A stretch of 64,000 bases of DNA from Clostridia bacterium (GCA_017416845.1 JAFQBA010000049.1:1-64000); one strand, 5' to 3'; positions 1-11,031 are shown, counted from the first letter of the stretch. Notes: generated by a model from the letters alone, not told the origin. Numbers and translations: made by a program.

Positions 1-784
<784 letters not shown>

Positions 785-799
785 TTACCTCCTTATAAT

Positions 800-1345
800 T
801 TATGAATATATATGTTCTTCCAAAACACCAATATATGGAAGATTTCTGTATTTTTGAGCAAAGTCAAGACCGTATCCGACAATAAAATAATCTTCGTCCA
901 TAACAAATCCTACATAGTCAGCTTTTACTTCATTTTTCCTTCTTGCAGGTTTGTCGATAAGAGTTGCAATTTTAAGGGAAGATGGATTCTTGGCTTCGAG
1001 GTATTCTTTTAATTGGCTGAGGGTATATCCGCTGTCGATAATATCTTCAACTACAATTATATCTTTACCCTTAATATCCAATGATAAATCTTTTTTCAGC
1101 AAAAAATTGTCGCTTGTTGAAGTATCATTTCCATAGGTTGAAATCTGCATGAAATCAACAAGACAGTCAATAGTAATGCATTTCATCAAATCCGAAGTAA
1201 ACATAAATGATCCATTTAATATTGAAACAAAAATAACTTCTTTATCCTTGTATTCTTCGGATATTTGCTTGCCTATCGAAGAAACTCTCTCGGCTATTCT
1301 TTCCTGAGAAAAAAGAATTTTTTCACATATATTCTTCTCTGACAT
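800..1345 (-). CDS. hpt: Hypoxanthine phosphoribosyltransferase
   Basis: This cytosolic purine-salvage enzyme joins hypoxanthine or guanine to PRPP, giving IMP or GMP. It is 181 residues, normal for the family. The PRPP-binding signature VVEDIIDSGYT lies at about 98-108, and the LNGSF loop near residue 43 is where the pyrophosphate loop is expected. The ATG follows AAAGGAG with good spacing, and the tilS stop codon is directly adjacent with no gap, so the two are probably translationally coupled. The tilS-hpt-ftsH order is conserved across Bacillota. In Bacillus, Hpt has been linked to TilS in controlling ftsH; nothing in this sequence tests that. Confidence 0.97.
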   Translation of the reverse strand: MSEKNICEKILFSQERIAERVSSIGKQISEEYKDKEVIFVSILNGSFMFTSDLMKCITIDCLVDFMQISTYGNDTSTSDNFLLKKDLSLDIKGKDIIVVEDIIDSGYTLSQLKEYLEAKNPSSLKIATLIDKPARRKNEVKADYVGFVMDEDYFIVGYGLDFAQKYRNLPYIGVLEEHIYS

Positions 1346-2701
1346 TTACTTATTCTCCTTTATCATTTGTATTCTTAAAATATTTTTTGTTTTATCCGTA
1401 ATTTTAAAATCATCCGATATACGATACGGAATAACTGCAACAATTTTATCTGATTCACATAAAATTGGTATATTACCTCGTTCAAACGATGGAATTTTCA
1501 GGTCGTTAAACAATTGTTTTAATTTTTTAGTCCCCTTCATTCCGTAAGGTCTGATTTTATCTCCTTCTTTTTTGCTTCTTAAAACAAGTTTATCGAAACA
1601 TACTTTATCATAGTCAATATATAGTGAGTTCTTATCATTAAAATCAGCCTTAGATACTCGGGAGAGTATAATACTTGTTTCTTTGTCTGTTTTAATTATG
1701 TCGTCAACTGAAACAGGTATTTCGAAACCCGCTGTATTTTGGTGTTTTGCCGAAAAAATTATTTTATCATTTGTAACATATACTTTTACAGAGTGAGGCA
1801 TATCAAACACTTGGCCGTTTTTTAAATCTTGTAATAATATGTCGATGTGTTTACTTTCCACATCACCTTCATAGTTGCATACATAATGCAGACATTTTAG
1901 TATTACACGTTTCTTTATTGGTTTAGGAAACGTTTTGAAACGAAATATATCAATTGAAATATTTCCCGGAGAGCATGATTCATTTATAATGTCGTCACTT
2001 AATTTTTCAAAATATTCATTATCATCATTAAAATTCTTTATATTTGAAAAAATAGTTTTTACAACTGAAGGATTAATTTCTTTCATTTGATTAATAATGC
2101 AGTTTCTGATTTTGTTGCGTGTATAAATATTTTCAAAGTTGGTTTTGTCTGTGCAAAATTCAATGTTGTTATCTGAGAGATAATTTTCAATTTCATATCT
2201 TTCAACATTATAAATTGGACGTATAATATTTTTGTTTTTAGGTTTGATTCCGCATAATCCGTTTAATGAACAACCGCGTATTAGGTTTATAATCAGAGTT
2301 TCTACACTATCATTCATATTATGTGCAACAGCAATCTTATCATAATTATATATATGCGATATTTCATTGAAAAAATTATACCTTGCATTTCTGCCTGCTG
2401 TTTCCTCAGATATTTTATTATCCTTGGCTAATTTCGGAATATCAATATCTACGGTATGATAGGGGATATCAAGTTTAGCACATAATGATTTGCAAAAATT
2501 TTGATCTTTATTTGCATCTTCACCTCTTATACAATGATTGACATGGGCTGCACCAAGAGTTAATGAGTATTCATTCTTCAAATAATGAAGCATATGTATT
2601 AAAAATACTGAATCTGCTCCTCCTGACAGTGCGACCAAAATTTTGTCATTTGGTTCAATTAAACCGAGAGAGGATATTGTTTTTTTTACTTTGTCAATCA
2701 A
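1346..2701 (-). CDS. tilS: tRNA(Ile)-lysidine synthase
   Basis: TilS puts lysine on C34 of the tRNA-Ile CAU anticodon, so that it reads AUA instead of AUG; the reaction uses ATP and is essential. The N-terminal ATP-pyrophosphatase domain carries the PP-loop LSGGADS at 25-31. The middle and C-terminal parts match the TilS substrate-binding domains, including a C-terminal stretch with RPYGMKGTKKLKQLF typical of TilS-C. At 451 residues it is full length. It lies between dnaB (14 bp upstream) and hpt (abutting). AUA codons are common in this AT-rich genome, consistent with need for the enzyme. Confidence 0.96.
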   Translation of the reverse strand: MIDKVKKTISSLGLIEPNDKILVALSGGADSVFLIHMLHYLKNEYSLTLGAAHVNHCIRGEDANKDQNFCKSLCAKLDIPYHTVDIDIPKLAKDNKISEETAGRNARYNFFNEISHIYNYDKIAVAHNMNDSVETLIINLIRGCSLNGLCGIKPKNKNIIRPIYNVERYEIENYLSDNNIEFCTDKTNFENIYTRNKIRNCIINQMKEINPSVVKTIFSNIKNFNDDNEYFEKLSDDIINESCSPGNISIDIFRFKTFPKPIKKRVILKCLHYVCNYEGDVESKHIDILLQDLKNGQVFDMPHSVKVYVTNDKIIFSAKHQNTAGFEIPVSVDDIIKTDKETSIILSRVSKADFNDKNSLYIDYDKVCFDKLVLRSKKEGDKIRPYGMKGTKKLKQLFNDLKIPSFERGNIPILCESDKIVAVIPYRISDDFKITDKTKNILRIQMIKENK

Positions 2702-2715
2702 TAATTAACAACCCC

Positions 2716-4038
2716 TTAATACTTTTGTTCGAGATTGGTAAAGCGAGTAAATTCACCACGCCATCCAAGTTCAACAGTACCTACGCTTCCGTTTCTGAAT
2801 TTTGCTATTATACACTCGGAAACATTCTTTTTTTCAGTTTCCTGATTATAATAATCGTCACGGTATAAAAACATAACCATATCGGCATCCTGTTCGATTG
2901 AACCTGAGTCTCTGAGGTCACTGAGAACAGGTCTGTGGTCGGGACGCTGCTCGGGTGCACGACTGAGCTGAGAAAGACAAATTACCGGAACATCAAGATC
3001 TTTTGCCATTATTTTAAGCAGTCGACTGTTTTCGGCAACTTCGTTTTGTCTGCTGTCTCTTGAATTACCCTGAATTAGTTGAAGATAATCAATAACGACA
3101 AGGCCAAGCTCACCTTTTAATTTTAATCTTCTGCATTTAGATTTAATCTCAGTAACCGTTATACCGGCTGTATCATCAATATATATTGGAGCTTTGGATA
3201 ATGTATTGATTGTTGAAGCAAGTTTTGCAATATCCTCCGGACCTACATCTGCAATTTTCATTTTTTCATTTGAAATTAAAGCTTCCGAACAAAGGATACG
3301 ATTTGTCAATTGTTCTTTGCTCATTTCAAGACTGAAAATTGCAACGGGAACATTTGCATAGAGAGCTGCATTGGTTGCTATATTCAGTGCGAAACTTGTT
3401 TTTCCCATTGCAGGTCTTGCAGCAACAAGAACAAGATCGGAAGGTTGCAGACCGGTAGTTTTGAGATCAAGTATTTTAAATCCGGTAGGGACGCCCGTAA
3501 TCTTTTCCTTCTTTTGTACCATTTCTTCCAGTTTTGCAAGATTTTGTGCCAAAACTTCTTTTATATGAGTTAGTTCTGCGGTGTTTTTGTTCTGGAGAAT
3601 ATCAAAAAGCTTCTTTTCGGCAGCACTGAGTATTACAGGAAGATCATCTTTTTGTTCGTATCCGATAGCTGCAATATCATTACCTGCATTTATAAGACTT
3701 CTCAGAAGATATTTATCTTTGATTATTTTAATGTGATATTTTAAGTTCGAGGTGGTTGAAACCATTAAGCGCATTTTTGTAAGATATTCAATACCTCCAA
3801 CCGTATCGAAATTAATTCCCAACTGACTTTTCAATGTAACGAAGTCTATTGGCTCTGCACGATTTGAAATTGATATCATAGCTTCATATATAACCCTGTG
3901 TTGCTCAAGATAAAATTCTTCGCTTTTTAAAGAGCTCATAATATCAGCAACACAATCGTTATCAAAAATAGCCGCTCCAAGAACATATTGTTCGGCTTCA
4001 ACGTTGCAAGGCATATTTCTCACAATTTCTGATGCCAT
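2716..4038 (-). CDS. dnaB: Replicative DNA helicase DnaB (DnaC in Bacillus naming)
   Basis: This is the hexameric 5'-3' helicase that unwinds DNA at the replication fork and binds primase and the clamp loader. The 440 residues show the N-terminal helical domain, a linker, and a RecA-like C-terminal domain with Walker A ARPAMGKTS at about 207-215 and the LVVIDYLQL Walker B motif. The DRRDSGSIEQDAD-like H4 region is also present (here LRDSGSIEQDAD). A longer frame starts upstream inside rplI. I chose the ATG at 4038 because AAAGGAG lies about 9 nt before it and the protein then begins MASEIVRNMP, normal for DnaB. The rplI-dnaB pairing is conserved in Bacillota. Confidence 0.96.
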   Translation of the reverse strand: MASEIVRNMPCNVEAEQYVLGAAIFDNDCVADIMSSLKSEEFYLEQHRVIYEAMISISNRAEPIDFVTLKSQLGINFDTVGGIEYLTKMRLMVSTTSNLKYHIKIIKDKYLLRSLINAGNDIAAIGYEQKDDLPVILSAAEKKLFDILQNKNTAELTHIKEVLAQNLAKLEEMVQKKEKITGVPTGFKILDLKTTGLQPSDLVLVAARPAMGKTSFALNIATNAALYANVPVAIFSLEMSKEQLTNRILCSEALISNEKMKIADVGPEDIAKLASTINTLSKAPIYIDDTAGITVTEIKSKCRRLKLKGELGLVVIDYLQLIQGNSRDSRQNEVAENSRLLKIMAKDLDVPVICLSQLSRAPEQRPDHRPVLSDLRDSGSIEQDADMVMFLYRDDYYNQETEKKNVSECIIAKFRNGSVGTVELGWRGEFTRFTNLEQKY

Positions 4039-4054
4039 GATTAAAACTCCTTTA

Positions 4055-4501
4055 TTATTCACTGATAATATTTATATTTAGTAAACCTGTAATTCCTGAA
4101 TAAAGTTTGATTTCGACTTTATGATTGCCTGTTGTTTTAATTCCGTCAGGGAGAACAATTTTCTTTTTGTCAACAGAAATTGAATGCTGTTTTTTTAGCT
4201 CTTCTGACAAATCTTTGCTTGTTATAGAACCGAATAATTTTCCGTTATCTCCGCATTTTGTTTTTATTGTCAAAGTTATTCCGTCAATTTTCGATTTCAT
4301 TTGCTGAGCTTGTTCGATTTCTTGTTCCTTCTTATATTTTTCGGAATCTTTTTTTCCTTTGAAATCATTAATGTTTGATGCCGTTGCTTCTACAGCATAT
4401 CCCTTTGGAATAAGGAAGTTTTTGGCATATCCGTCACTGATGTTTTTTTCTTCACCAATTTTGCCCTGGCCTTTTAAATCTTTAATAAATATGACTTTCA
4501 T
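4055..4501 (-). CDS. rplI: 50S ribosomal protein L9
   Basis: L9 binds 23S rRNA near the L1 stalk and spans outward from the 50S subunit. The 148 residues begin [14 protein letters not shown], with the [13 protein letters not shown] stretch of the N-terminal domain, then a long charged connecting helix and a C-terminal domain. Length and order are standard. It is the middle gene of gdpP-rplI-dnaB, a widespread Bacillota arrangement, with 16 bp from the gdpP stop. Start ATG at 4501 is preceded by AGGATGA-type ribosome binding bases. Confidence 0.97.
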   Translation of the reverse strand: MKVIFIKDLKGQGKIGEEKNISDGYAKNFLIPKGYAVEATASNINDFKGKKDSEKYKKEQEIEQAQQMKSKIDGITLTIKTKCGDNGKLFGSITSKDLSEELKKQHSISVDKKKIVLPDGIKTTGNHKVEIKLYSGITGLLNINIISE

Positions 4502-4517
4502 TATAAAATCATCCTTT

Positions 4518-6494
4518 CTAACCTAAATATTCATCTATAACTTTTATTAATTTTTCATATACTTCATCTGTGGTTGTATCTGAAAGTTGAGCTCCGGCTA
4601 TAGTCATGTGACCTCCGCCGCCGAGCTTTTCGGTGATAACCTGAACATTTATATCACCAAATGACCTTGCACTGATAATAATTTTATCGCCCATATCACA
4701 AATAACAAACGATGAAGAAATGTTTGTTATATTAAGCATTTCATCAGCAGCTTGAGCTACAACGGTCTGCATATCTTCATCATTCTTTTCACATACTGCT
4801 ATGGCAACCTTTTCACGATATGTTGAAGCTTGTTCTATAATTGCCCATTTTTTTACAAAAGTGTTTAAATTAATCTGGAAAAGTTTTTTAACTTCTATTG
4901 TATCTACACCGCATCGTTTGAGATATGAAGCCGCTTCAAATGTACGAACACCTGTTTTAAAAGTGAAATTCTTTGTATCCATAAAAATTCCGGCATATAA
5001 AGCTTCTGCCTCTGATTTGTTGAGCTTTGTCTCTGATATATATTGAATTATTTCTGTAATAAGTTCACTGGCTGAAGAAGCATATGGCTCGTGGTATGTT
5101 ATAAGAGAGTCCTTTATGAAATCTGTACTTTTTCTGTGGTGATCTATAACTATCGTGTTTTTTGTAACATCAAGAAGGGCAGGCTCTTCCACAAGAGAAT
5201 ATTTTTGAGTGTCTACAACGAGAAGCAGTGTGTCCGGCGTGATAAACTCATTAGCATATGGTTTGCTGACAATGATATTAGAGTACAAATCATTGTATTT
5301 ATTCAAATATCTTTCTACGGTCTGATTGTATGTTTCCATAACAATTTTAGCGTTTTTTCCCAAGGATCGTATTATGGAATATAGCCCCAGAGCTGAACCT
5401 AAAACATCAACATCGGCATATTTATGACCCATGATAAAAATCTGTTTTGAATCGAGTATGATTTCCCTCATTGCCTGAGATACAACTCTTGCTTTTACTC
5501 TTGTTCTTTTCTCAACTTCTTGGGTTTTGCCGCCATAAAATCGGAATTGATCATCATCTTTAATTACAACCTGATCGCCGCCTCGACCTAAAGCCATATC
5601 GAGGGCAGAATATGCATATACATCATTTTGCTGTAGTGTCTGACCATCTGTTCCGATGCCTATACTCAGGGTTGGAGCAACCTTGTTTCCGGCAAGGATT
5701 TTTTTAAAGTCCTCAAGAAAAGTAAAATTGTCAGTTATCATTTTGTCAAGATATGATTTTTGAATATAAAGGAAGTATCTGTCTTTTTCATACTTGTTTA
5801 AAATTCCGTTTGCATCCTGAGCAATTGAATCGAGAGATTCTTCCATAAACGCTGTGAGCTGAGGTTTATCGGCGTTGTTTGTACTCTGCATTACATCATC
5901 ATAGTTATCTATTACAATTACACAACTTACAAATGATTCAGAATAATGCTGTAATTTGAGTTTGTCATATTTTGTATTATCATACCAATATGTGACTATA
6001 TAAAAATCGTCGTCATTATTCTCGTCATAATAAATAATATCTCCGAAAACAATATATGAATTGTCGTTGAACTTAATTTCATATTTAATTATATTTTTGT
6101 TATCATCAACAACATAATCGTTTATGGAAAAACCCGGTATATATTCTGATACGGAGTGATTGTAGGTTACATCCTCATTACAGATTTCGTCAAATCTTTT
6201 GTTCGTCCACTGAATTGTACTGTTTTTGCTGATAATAGCAACAGGAATAAAAAAATCTGTTAAGCTTCTGAATTCAGTATATACCAAATCTATATCCATG
6301 CTTTTTACAAATTTTGATATTTGACTTTTTTTTCGTTTTTCGGCAAAAACAAAAACTACAGTTAATAATATTGTGAAAACAGCTTGTATAAAGGCGATTT
6401 TATAATCATATAATAAAGATATGCATACAAACACAAAAAGCAACCATAAATAATATACAGGATTAAGAGATATTACTCTGAGTATTTTCTTCAA
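4518..6494 (-). CDS. gdpP: Cyclic-di-AMP phosphodiesterase GdpP (YybT family)
   Basis: GdpP hydrolyses cyclic di-AMP to pApA and so tunes potassium and osmotic balance, cell-wall stress and beta-lactam tolerance. The 658 residues show two N-terminal membrane helices (about 10-50), a PAS-like region (about 60-170), a degenerate GGDEF domain with GRGGDQ at 303-308, and a DHH domain with GHKYADVD at 356-363 and DHH at 451-453. A DHHA1 domain with GGGGH at 625-629 ends it. All metal-binding residues I know of seem present. The start is TTG at 6494, preceded by GGGAGTGA; no in-frame ATG fits better. It leads the operon with rplI and dnaB. Confidence 0.94.
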   Translation of the reverse strand: MKKILRVISLNPVYYLWLLFVFVCISLLYDYKIAFIQAVFTILLTVVFVFAEKRKKSQISKFVKSMDIDLVYTEFRSLTDFFIPVAIISKNSTIQWTNKRFDEICNEDVTYNHSVSEYIPGFSINDYVVDDNKNIIKYEIKFNDNSYIVFGDIIYYDENNDDDFYIVTYWYDNTKYDKLKLQHYSESFVSCVIVIDNYDDVMQSTNNADKPQLTAFMEESLDSIAQDANGILNKYEKDRYFLYIQKSYLDKMITDNFTFLEDFKKILAGNKVAPTLSIGIGTDGQTLQQNDVYAYSALDMALGRGGDQVVIKDDDQFRFYGGKTQEVEKRTRVKARVVSQAMREIILDSKQIFIMGHKYADVDVLGSALGLYSIIRSLGKNAKIVMETYNQTVERYLNKYNDLYSNIIVSKPYANEFITPDTLLLVVDTQKYSLVEEPALLDVTKNTIVIDHHRKSTDFIKDSLITYHEPYASSASELITEIIQYISETKLNKSEAEALYAGIFMDTKNFTFKTGVRTFEAASYLKRCGVDTIEVKKLFQINLNTFVKKWAIIEQASTYREKVAIAVCEKNDEDMQTVVAQAADEMLNITNISSSFVICDMGDKIIISARSFGDINVQVITEKLGGGGHMTIAGAQLSDTTTDEVYEKLIKVIDEYLG

Positions 6495-6561
6495 GTTTCA
6501 ATTCACTCCCTATATAATTTGACTTTCCAGCATAAACTAACTCATGATATTATATTTTTTA

Positions 6562-6590
6562 ATTATAACACCAATTGATAAATTTTACAA
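6562..6590 (-). promoter_or_regulatory. Predicted housekeeping promoter for the gdpP operon
   Basis: On the minus strand there is TTGTAA, a 17-nt spacer, and a perfect TATAAT. It sits about 70 bp upstream of the gdpP start and is the only good candidate for the gdpP-rplI-dnaB-tilS-hpt-ftsH run. Confidence 0.6.
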
Positions 6591-6658
6591 GTGATTTTGA
6601 AATTAATTATGAATAAATTATTTGAATTTTCACACAATATTATTGGAGATGATGAATT

Positions 6659-6868
6659 ATGTTTGACAAAACAGCGTTGGTTATAGTCATAATTGGTGCG
6701 TTGAACTGGGCTTTTATCGGACTTTTCGGCATAGATCTTGTTGCACTGGCATTCGGCGGACAAATGTCCATTCTTTCGAGGATAGTATATACGATTGTCG
6801 GGCTCGCAGGTATCTGGTCTATATCGATACTGTTTAAAAACCTTGTCCCTAAGCACGACGAAGTATGA
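6659..6868 (+). CDS. DUF378 family small membrane protein
   Basis: This 69-residue protein has two hydrophobic segments (about 5-30 and 40-62) around the GALNWAFIGLFGIDLV signature of the DUF378 family, whose function is unknown. The ATG follows TTGGAG by about 13 nt. It stands alone, pointing away from gdpP and followed by a strong terminator, so it is probably a single-gene unit. It should lie in the cytoplasmic membrane with a short charged tail (PKHDEV). Family membership is clear; the role is not known. Confidence 0.85.
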   Translation: MFDKTALVIVIIGALNWAFIGLFGIDLVALAFGGQMSILSRIVYTIVGLAGIWSISILFKNLVPKHDEV

Positions 6869-6869
6869 A

Positions 6870-6905
6870 AAATAAGCTCTGCGCATAGCGCAGGGCTTAT
6901 TTTTC
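6870..6905 (+). terminator. Rho-independent terminator after the DUF378 gene
   Basis: An AATAAGCYCTGCGC stem folds on its complement around a short ATA loop and is followed by TTTT. It starts just after the DUF378 stop codon. Confidence 0.85.
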
Positions 6906-6928
6906 TGAAATATTATTTATAATATATA

Positions 6929-6957
6929 TTGTCAAAATATTATTTTTGTGATATAAT
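6929..6957 (+). promoter_or_regulatory. Predicted housekeeping promoter for lepA
   Basis: TTGTCA, a 17-nt spacer and a perfect TATAAT lie 32 bp upstream of the lepA start codon. Confidence 0.7.
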
Positions 6958-6989
6958 TAGCTAATAATTTGAAAGCAAGGAGACTGAAT

Positions 6990-8795
6990 ATGTCTGAAAG
7001 ACAGAATAAAATAAGAAATTTTTGTATAATTGCGCACATAGACCACGGTAAATCTACCCTTGCCGATCGTATGCTCGAAAAAACCGGTGTTCTCACTGAA
7101 AGAGAGATGGAAGATCAGATATTGGATAATATGGATCTTGAGAAAGAGAAAGGAATCACCATTAAAGCAAGAGCTGTTAAGTTAATATACAAAGCTTCTG
7201 ATGGAGAGGAGTACATCTTTAATCTAATTGATACCCCGGGACATGTTGACTTTAACTATGAGGTTTCACGTAGTCTTGCTGCTTGTGAAGGTGCGGTTCT
7301 TGTTGTTGATGCTGCTCAGGGAATCGAAGCTCAGACTCTTGCCAATACATACCTGGCAGTTGACCATGATCTTGAACTTGTTCCTGTTATTAACAAAATA
7401 GATCTCCCGAGTGCGAGACCTGATGATGTTAAAGACGAAATTGAAAATGTAATTGGTATTGAAGCTCAGGATGCACCTTTGATTTCCGCCAAAAACGGCA
7501 TTGGTATTGAAGATGTTCTTGAGAAAATTGTTGAACTTGTGCCTCCTCCTTCGGGAGATATAGATGCACCTCTTAAAGCTTTAATTTTTGATTCTTATTA
7601 TGATGCGTACAAAGGCGTTATTGTTTATGTAAGAATTAAAGATGGAGAGGTAAAAAAAGATGATGTTATAAGATTTATGGCAACAGGGAAAGAGTTCTCT
7701 GTTGTTGAGGTGGGCTATCTTTCGCCTATGGGTACCGTTCTTTCTGATAAACTATGTGCCGGTGAAGTAGGATATATTGCAGCATCTATAAAAAATGTAA
7801 CTGATGCAAGAGTAGGGGACACTGTCACAACTGTAGATCATCCTGCGTTAGTTCCTCTGCCCGGTTATAAAAAGGTTAATCCAATGGTATTTTGCGGCAT
7901 TTACACTGCCGATGGTTCAAAATTTCCTGATTTACGTGAAGCTTTGGAAAAACTTCAACTAAACGATGCTTCTCTTACTTTTGAACCTGAAACTTCAATT
8001 GCTCTCGGATTTGGTTTTCGTTGCGGATTCCTTGGACTTTTGCATATGGAAATCATCCAGGAACGCATCGAAAGAGAATATAATCTTGACATTGTAACTA
8101 CAGCCCCCAGTGTTATATACAAAATCACCAAAACAAACGGCGAAACGATTAATATTGATAATCCTACCAACATGCCGTCGGTATCAGAAATTGAATACAT
8201 GGAAGAACCTATTGTTGATGCATCCATAATGCTCCCAACCGAATTTGTAGGAAACATTATGGAGCTTTGTCAGGATAGGAGAGGGACCTTTAAAAATATG
8301 GAATATATTGATGATACAAGGGTTGTCCTTCACTATGAATTGCCGCTTAATGAAATAATTTATGACTTTTTTGATGCTCTTAAATCACGAACAAAGGGGT
8401 ATGCATCTTTCGATTATGATTTGAAGGGATATCAGAAATCTGATCTTGTTAAACTTGATATGCTTTTGAATGGCGATATGGTCGATGCACTTTCATTTAT
8501 TGTTCATGAATCAAAGGCATATGCAAGAGGCAGACGAATAGCGGAAAAACTCAAAGAATCAATTCCCAGACAGCTTTTTGAGATTCCCATTCAGGCTACA
8601 ATTGGCAACAAAATCATTGCAAGAGAAACTGTTAAGGCTATGAGGAAAGATGTTCTCGCCAAATGTTACGGTGGTGATATAACGCGAAAGAAAAAACTTC
8701 TTGAAAAGCAAAAAGAGGGCAAAAAACGAATGCGTCAGGTTGGAAATGTTGAAGTTCCTCAGGAAGCATTTATGGCAGTTCTTAAACTTGATTAA
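6990..8795 (+). CDS. lepA: Elongation factor 4 (LepA), back-translocating GTPase
   Basis: LepA is a ribosome-binding GTPase that resembles EF-G and affects translation under stress and ribosome assembly. The 601 residues carry the G1 motif DHGKST at 18-23, DTPGH at 81-85, the NKID motif, EF-G-like domains, and the LepA-specific C-terminal domain ending in a lysine-rich stretch. A longer reading starts at a TTG at 6969, but that would place the ribosome binding site AAGGAGA inside the gene. I therefore chose the ATG at 6990. It has its own promoter and terminator. Confidence 0.97.
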   Translation: MSERQNKIRNFCIIAHIDHGKSTLADRMLEKTGVLTEREMEDQILDNMDLEKEKGITIKARAVKLIYKASDGEEYIFNLIDTPGHVDFNYEVSRSLAACEGAVLVVDAAQGIEAQTLANTYLAVDHDLELVPVINKIDLPSARPDDVKDEIENVIGIEAQDAPLISAKNGIGIEDVLEKIVELVPPPSGDIDAPLKALIFDSYYDAYKGVIVYVRIKDGEVKKDDVIRFMATGKEFSVVEVGYLSPMGTVLSDKLCAGEVGYIAASIKNVTDARVGDTVTTVDHPALVPLPGYKKVNPMVFCGIYTADGSKFPDLREALEKLQLNDASLTFEPETSIALGFGFRCGFLGLLHMEIIQERIEREYNLDIVTTAPSVIYKITKTNGETINIDNPTNMPSVSEIEYMEEPIVDASIMLPTEFVGNIMELCQDRRGTFKNMEYIDDTRVVLHYELPLNEIIYDFFDALKSRTKGYASFDYDLKGYQKSDLVKLDMLLNGDMVDALSFIVHESKAYARGRRIAEKLKESIPRQLFEIPIQATIGNKIIARETVKAMRKDVLAKCYGGDITRKKKLLEKQKEGKKRMRQVGNVEVPQEAFMAVLKLD

Positions 8796-8810
8796 TAGAT
8801 TTATTATACA

Positions 8811-8846
8811 GAAAGCATATCATACAGAATGATATGCTTTCGTTTT
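8811..8846 (+). terminator. Rho-independent terminator after lepA
   Basis: A 13-bp perfect stem (GAAAGCATATCAT and its complement) with a 5-nt loop is followed by GTTTTTATT on the plus strand. The tail overlaps the stop of the convergent recombinase gene. Confidence 0.88.
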
Positions 8847-9838
8847 TATTCATCAAGTTTTATTGCGTTAAAAGGATTATTATCTGCTGCTTTCTTCATG
8901 TCACTATCATTTATGTGTGTATAAATTTGTGTTGTTGAAATGCTGACGTGACCAAGAATTTCTTGAAGAGTTTTTATATCCACATTTCCTTCTTTATACA
9001 TTACTGTTGCAGCTGTATGACGAAGCTTGTGTGGTGAATATCTTGTTTCGTCAATTCCTGCAGCTTTAAAATATTTTTTTGCCAAAAGTTCAACCATACG
9101 GTTTGAAATTCGTCTGTTTTTATCACTGATAAAAAGAGCGTCTCGGTCGTCATACAAAATATTATCACCGGGTCTGACCACCAAATAAGAATTAATTGCA
9201 CTTATGCAAAGATCATTAAGATATACAAACCTCTCTTTATTTCCTTTACCGATCACACGAAGAGTTTTTTTGGAAAAATTTATATTGCTGATATTTATTC
9301 CGACCAATTCCGAAAGTCTGAGTCCGCAGTTTAAAAAAAGCACAAAAATTGCAATATCTCTTTCTTTATGTTTGCCGTCGATTGATTTTAAAAGAGCGAT
9401 GCTTTCTTCAAGTGTTAAAAAACGAGGAAGTCTTTTTTTTAGTTTTGGTGTATCAAGATTAACTGCAGGATTTGTTTCCATAAATCCGATCTTAACATTA
9501 AGATAGTTATAAAACGACCGAAGACTTGCAACTTTTCGTGCTTTGTAGCTGTCGTTAGATGATTTGAAATTGTTTATGTAGGTCATAAACTCATATAAAT
9601 CATTCAGTGTAACTTCTTTTAGAATGTTTTCATCAAAATTATCGAGAGAAACATTTTCAAGATTCAAAATATCTAAATCATTTGTAACTGCCTGAAGATA
9701 TTTGAAAAATGTTTTTAAATCATAATAATATTCTTTTACTGTATTTTCAGACCGACCTTTAATAACAAGCATGAAATTGAGATAATTCCTCAATATATCA
9801 GGAACATCGCTAAATTTGCTGTTATTTTTTTTAAGCAT
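8846..9838 (-). CDS. Tyrosine recombinase of the XerC/XerD type
   Basis: Xer recombinases resolve chromosome dimers at dif; relatives act as integrases. The 330 residues show an N-terminal SAM-like core-binding domain (about 15-115) and a catalytic domain with Arg about 174 (CGLRLSEL), His-x-x-Arg at about 270-273 (HKLRH), His about 297 (LGHVS) and Tyr about 306 (QIYTH). The Arg-His-Arg-His-Tyr set looks complete. ATG at 9838 follows GGGAGG; an upstream frame would run through a hairpin. It ends a long core gene run and has no excisionase or phage gene beside it, so a Xer role is more likely than an integrase role. The spacing between domains is longer than in XerD, so I give no symbol. Confidence 0.88.
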   Translation of the reverse strand: MLKKNNSKFSDVPDILRNYLNFMLVIKGRSENTVKEYYYDLKTFFKYLQAVTNDLDILNLENVSLDNFDENILKEVTLNDLYEFMTYINNFKSSNDSYKARKVASLRSFYNYLNVKIGFMETNPAVNLDTPKLKKRLPRFLTLEESIALLKSIDGKHKERDIAIFVLFLNCGLRLSELVGINISNINFSKKTLRVIGKGNKERFVYLNDLCISAINSYLVVRPGDNILYDDRDALFISDKNRRISNRMVELLAKKYFKAAGIDETRYSPHKLRHTAATVMYKEGNVDIKTLQEILGHVSISTTQIYTHINDSDMKKAADNNPFNAIKLDE

Positions 9839-9853
9839 AAAAAAGCCTCCCTC

Positions 9854-9881
9854 ATTTCGCAAAATTTTAATTTTGCGAAAT
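9854..9881. repeat. Perfect 12-bp inverted repeat next to the recombinase ribosome binding site
   Basis: ATTTCGCAAAAT and its complement are separated by four bases. On the minus-strand transcript the hairpin ends a few bases before GGGAGG of the recombinase gene and has no U tract, so it is not a standard terminator. It could affect translation or act as a protein site. Confidence 0.6.
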
Positions 9882-9895
9882 CGCCATTCGGAATA

Positions 9896-10501
9896 TTACT
9901 TCTTCTCTTTCGTATAAATTATCTCTTTGTCTGTTATTATGTAGTCCATTATACAGTCATGCTCATCTCTCGGAATCTCTCCGTCGAAAATTTGTTCAGA
10001 AAAACAAATTGCAACAACAATCGGTTTATATGCCAGTGAATTTATAAACTTATCATAATAACCTTTGCCAAAACCAATTCTGGAACCAAATCTGTCAAAA
10101 CATATTCCCGGAGCTATAATTAAGTCAATTTTATCATCTGCGTAATCTGAATTTTTCATTTCAGTTATACCATACTCATTCACAGTTTGTTTTTTTGTAG
10201 GATTATAAACTGTTGCAGTCATAGTTTCGTCTGACACATTGCATTTCGGAATTAAAATTTTATAACCTATATCAGATAAATTTTTGATTATCTCTCCTGT
10301 TTCGACCTCTGATGCAAACGATTTATAAATAAAAATGTTTCCGCCGGTAATATTCAGCAGATTTAAAAATTCATAAAAATTATTATTTATTTTATCTTGC
10401 TTAGTTTTTCTTTCGGACCCTGTTACGGAATTTCGCACACTTTTAAATCTTGAACGAAGCTCGGCTTTATTTGATATCATATAGCATTGATTTACGTACA
10501 T
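9896..10501 (-). CDS. 5-formyltetrahydrofolate cyclo-ligase family protein
   Basis: The enzyme converts 5-formyl-THF to 5,10-methenyl-THF with ATP, returning the storage form to the folate pool. The C-terminal signature RFGSRIGFGKGYYDKF and the PGICFD stretch before it are diagnostic. At 201 residues it is of normal length. The first ATG (10501) follows GAGGAG with proper spacing and overlaps the preceding DJ-1 gene by 35 nt. A later ATG (10480) starting MISNKAELR looks like a more usual N-terminus but has no ribosome binding site. Confidence 0.93.
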   Translation of the reverse strand: MYVNQCYMISNKAELRSRFKSVRNSVTGSERKTKQDKINNNFYEFLNLLNITGGNIFIYKSFASEVETGEIIKNLSDIGYKILIPKCNVSDETMTATVYNPTKKQTVNEYGITEMKNSDYADDKIDLIIAPGICFDRFGSRIGFGKGYYDKFINSLAYKPIVVAICFSEQIFDGEIPRDEHDCIMDYIITDKEIIYTKEKK

Positions 10502-11012
10502 TTTTGCTAATCTCCTCGTTTTGGAGTTGCTTTAGAATTTCAAATGCAAAATCATGAGCTGTTCCGGCACCTCGTGAAGTGATAATGTTTTGGCTGACGC
10601 AAACTCTTGATTCTTTGAAATCACATCCGTTGAGGTGATTTTCAAATGATGGATAACAGGTTCCGGTTTTATCTTTAAGTAAGCCAAGTTCTCCTAAGAT
10701 CATGGGTGCAGCACAAATTGCTCCGATAATCTTCTTGTCGTTATTGGCTTTTATAATAATCTGTTCTAATATTTTGCAATTTTTTAGATTTAAAGTTCCC
10801 GGCATTCCACCCGGAAGAATAAGAGCTTCAAAGTCTTCACTCATATCCCCTATTGTAATGTCTGTAATTACAGAAATACCATGTGCTCCGACAACTGTTT
10901 TATTTTCTGTTATTGAAACAGTATTAATGTTTAATTCGCCTCTTCTCAGAATATCAACAACTGCCAATGCTTCAATTTCTTCAAATCCCTGTGCAAGCAT
11001 AATATATACCAT
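10467..11012 (-). CDS. DJ-1/PfpI family protein (class I glutamine amidotransferase-like)
   Basis: DJ-1/PfpI proteins include deglycases, chaperones and redox sensors. The 181 residues show the start MVYIMLAQGFEEIEA with its conserved glutamate, LPGGMPG, and the nucleophile elbow AICAAP with Cys at about 100. The ATG at 11012 is preceded by AAGGAGATATTAAA; a longer frame upstream has no such signal. It overlaps the folate cyclo-ligase gene downstream. It is closest in feel to the YajL/ThiJ subgroup; the substrate cannot be read from sequence. Confidence 0.92.
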   Translation of the reverse strand: MVYIMLAQGFEEIEALAVVDILRRGELNINTVSITENKTVVGAHGISVITDITIGDMSEDFEALILPGGMPGTLNLKNCKILEQIIIKANNDKKIIGAICAAPMILGELGLLKDKTGTCYPSFENHLNGCDFKESRVCVSQNIITSRGAGTAHDFAFEILKQLQNEEISKNVRKSMLYDIK

Positions 11013-11031
11013 TTTAATATCTCCTTTATTG

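Noticed and set aside
8846-9838. Recombinase considered as a prophage or transposon integrase
   Set aside because: Surrounded by core genes, with no excisionase, att repeats or phage genes; the chromosomal Xer role is simpler.
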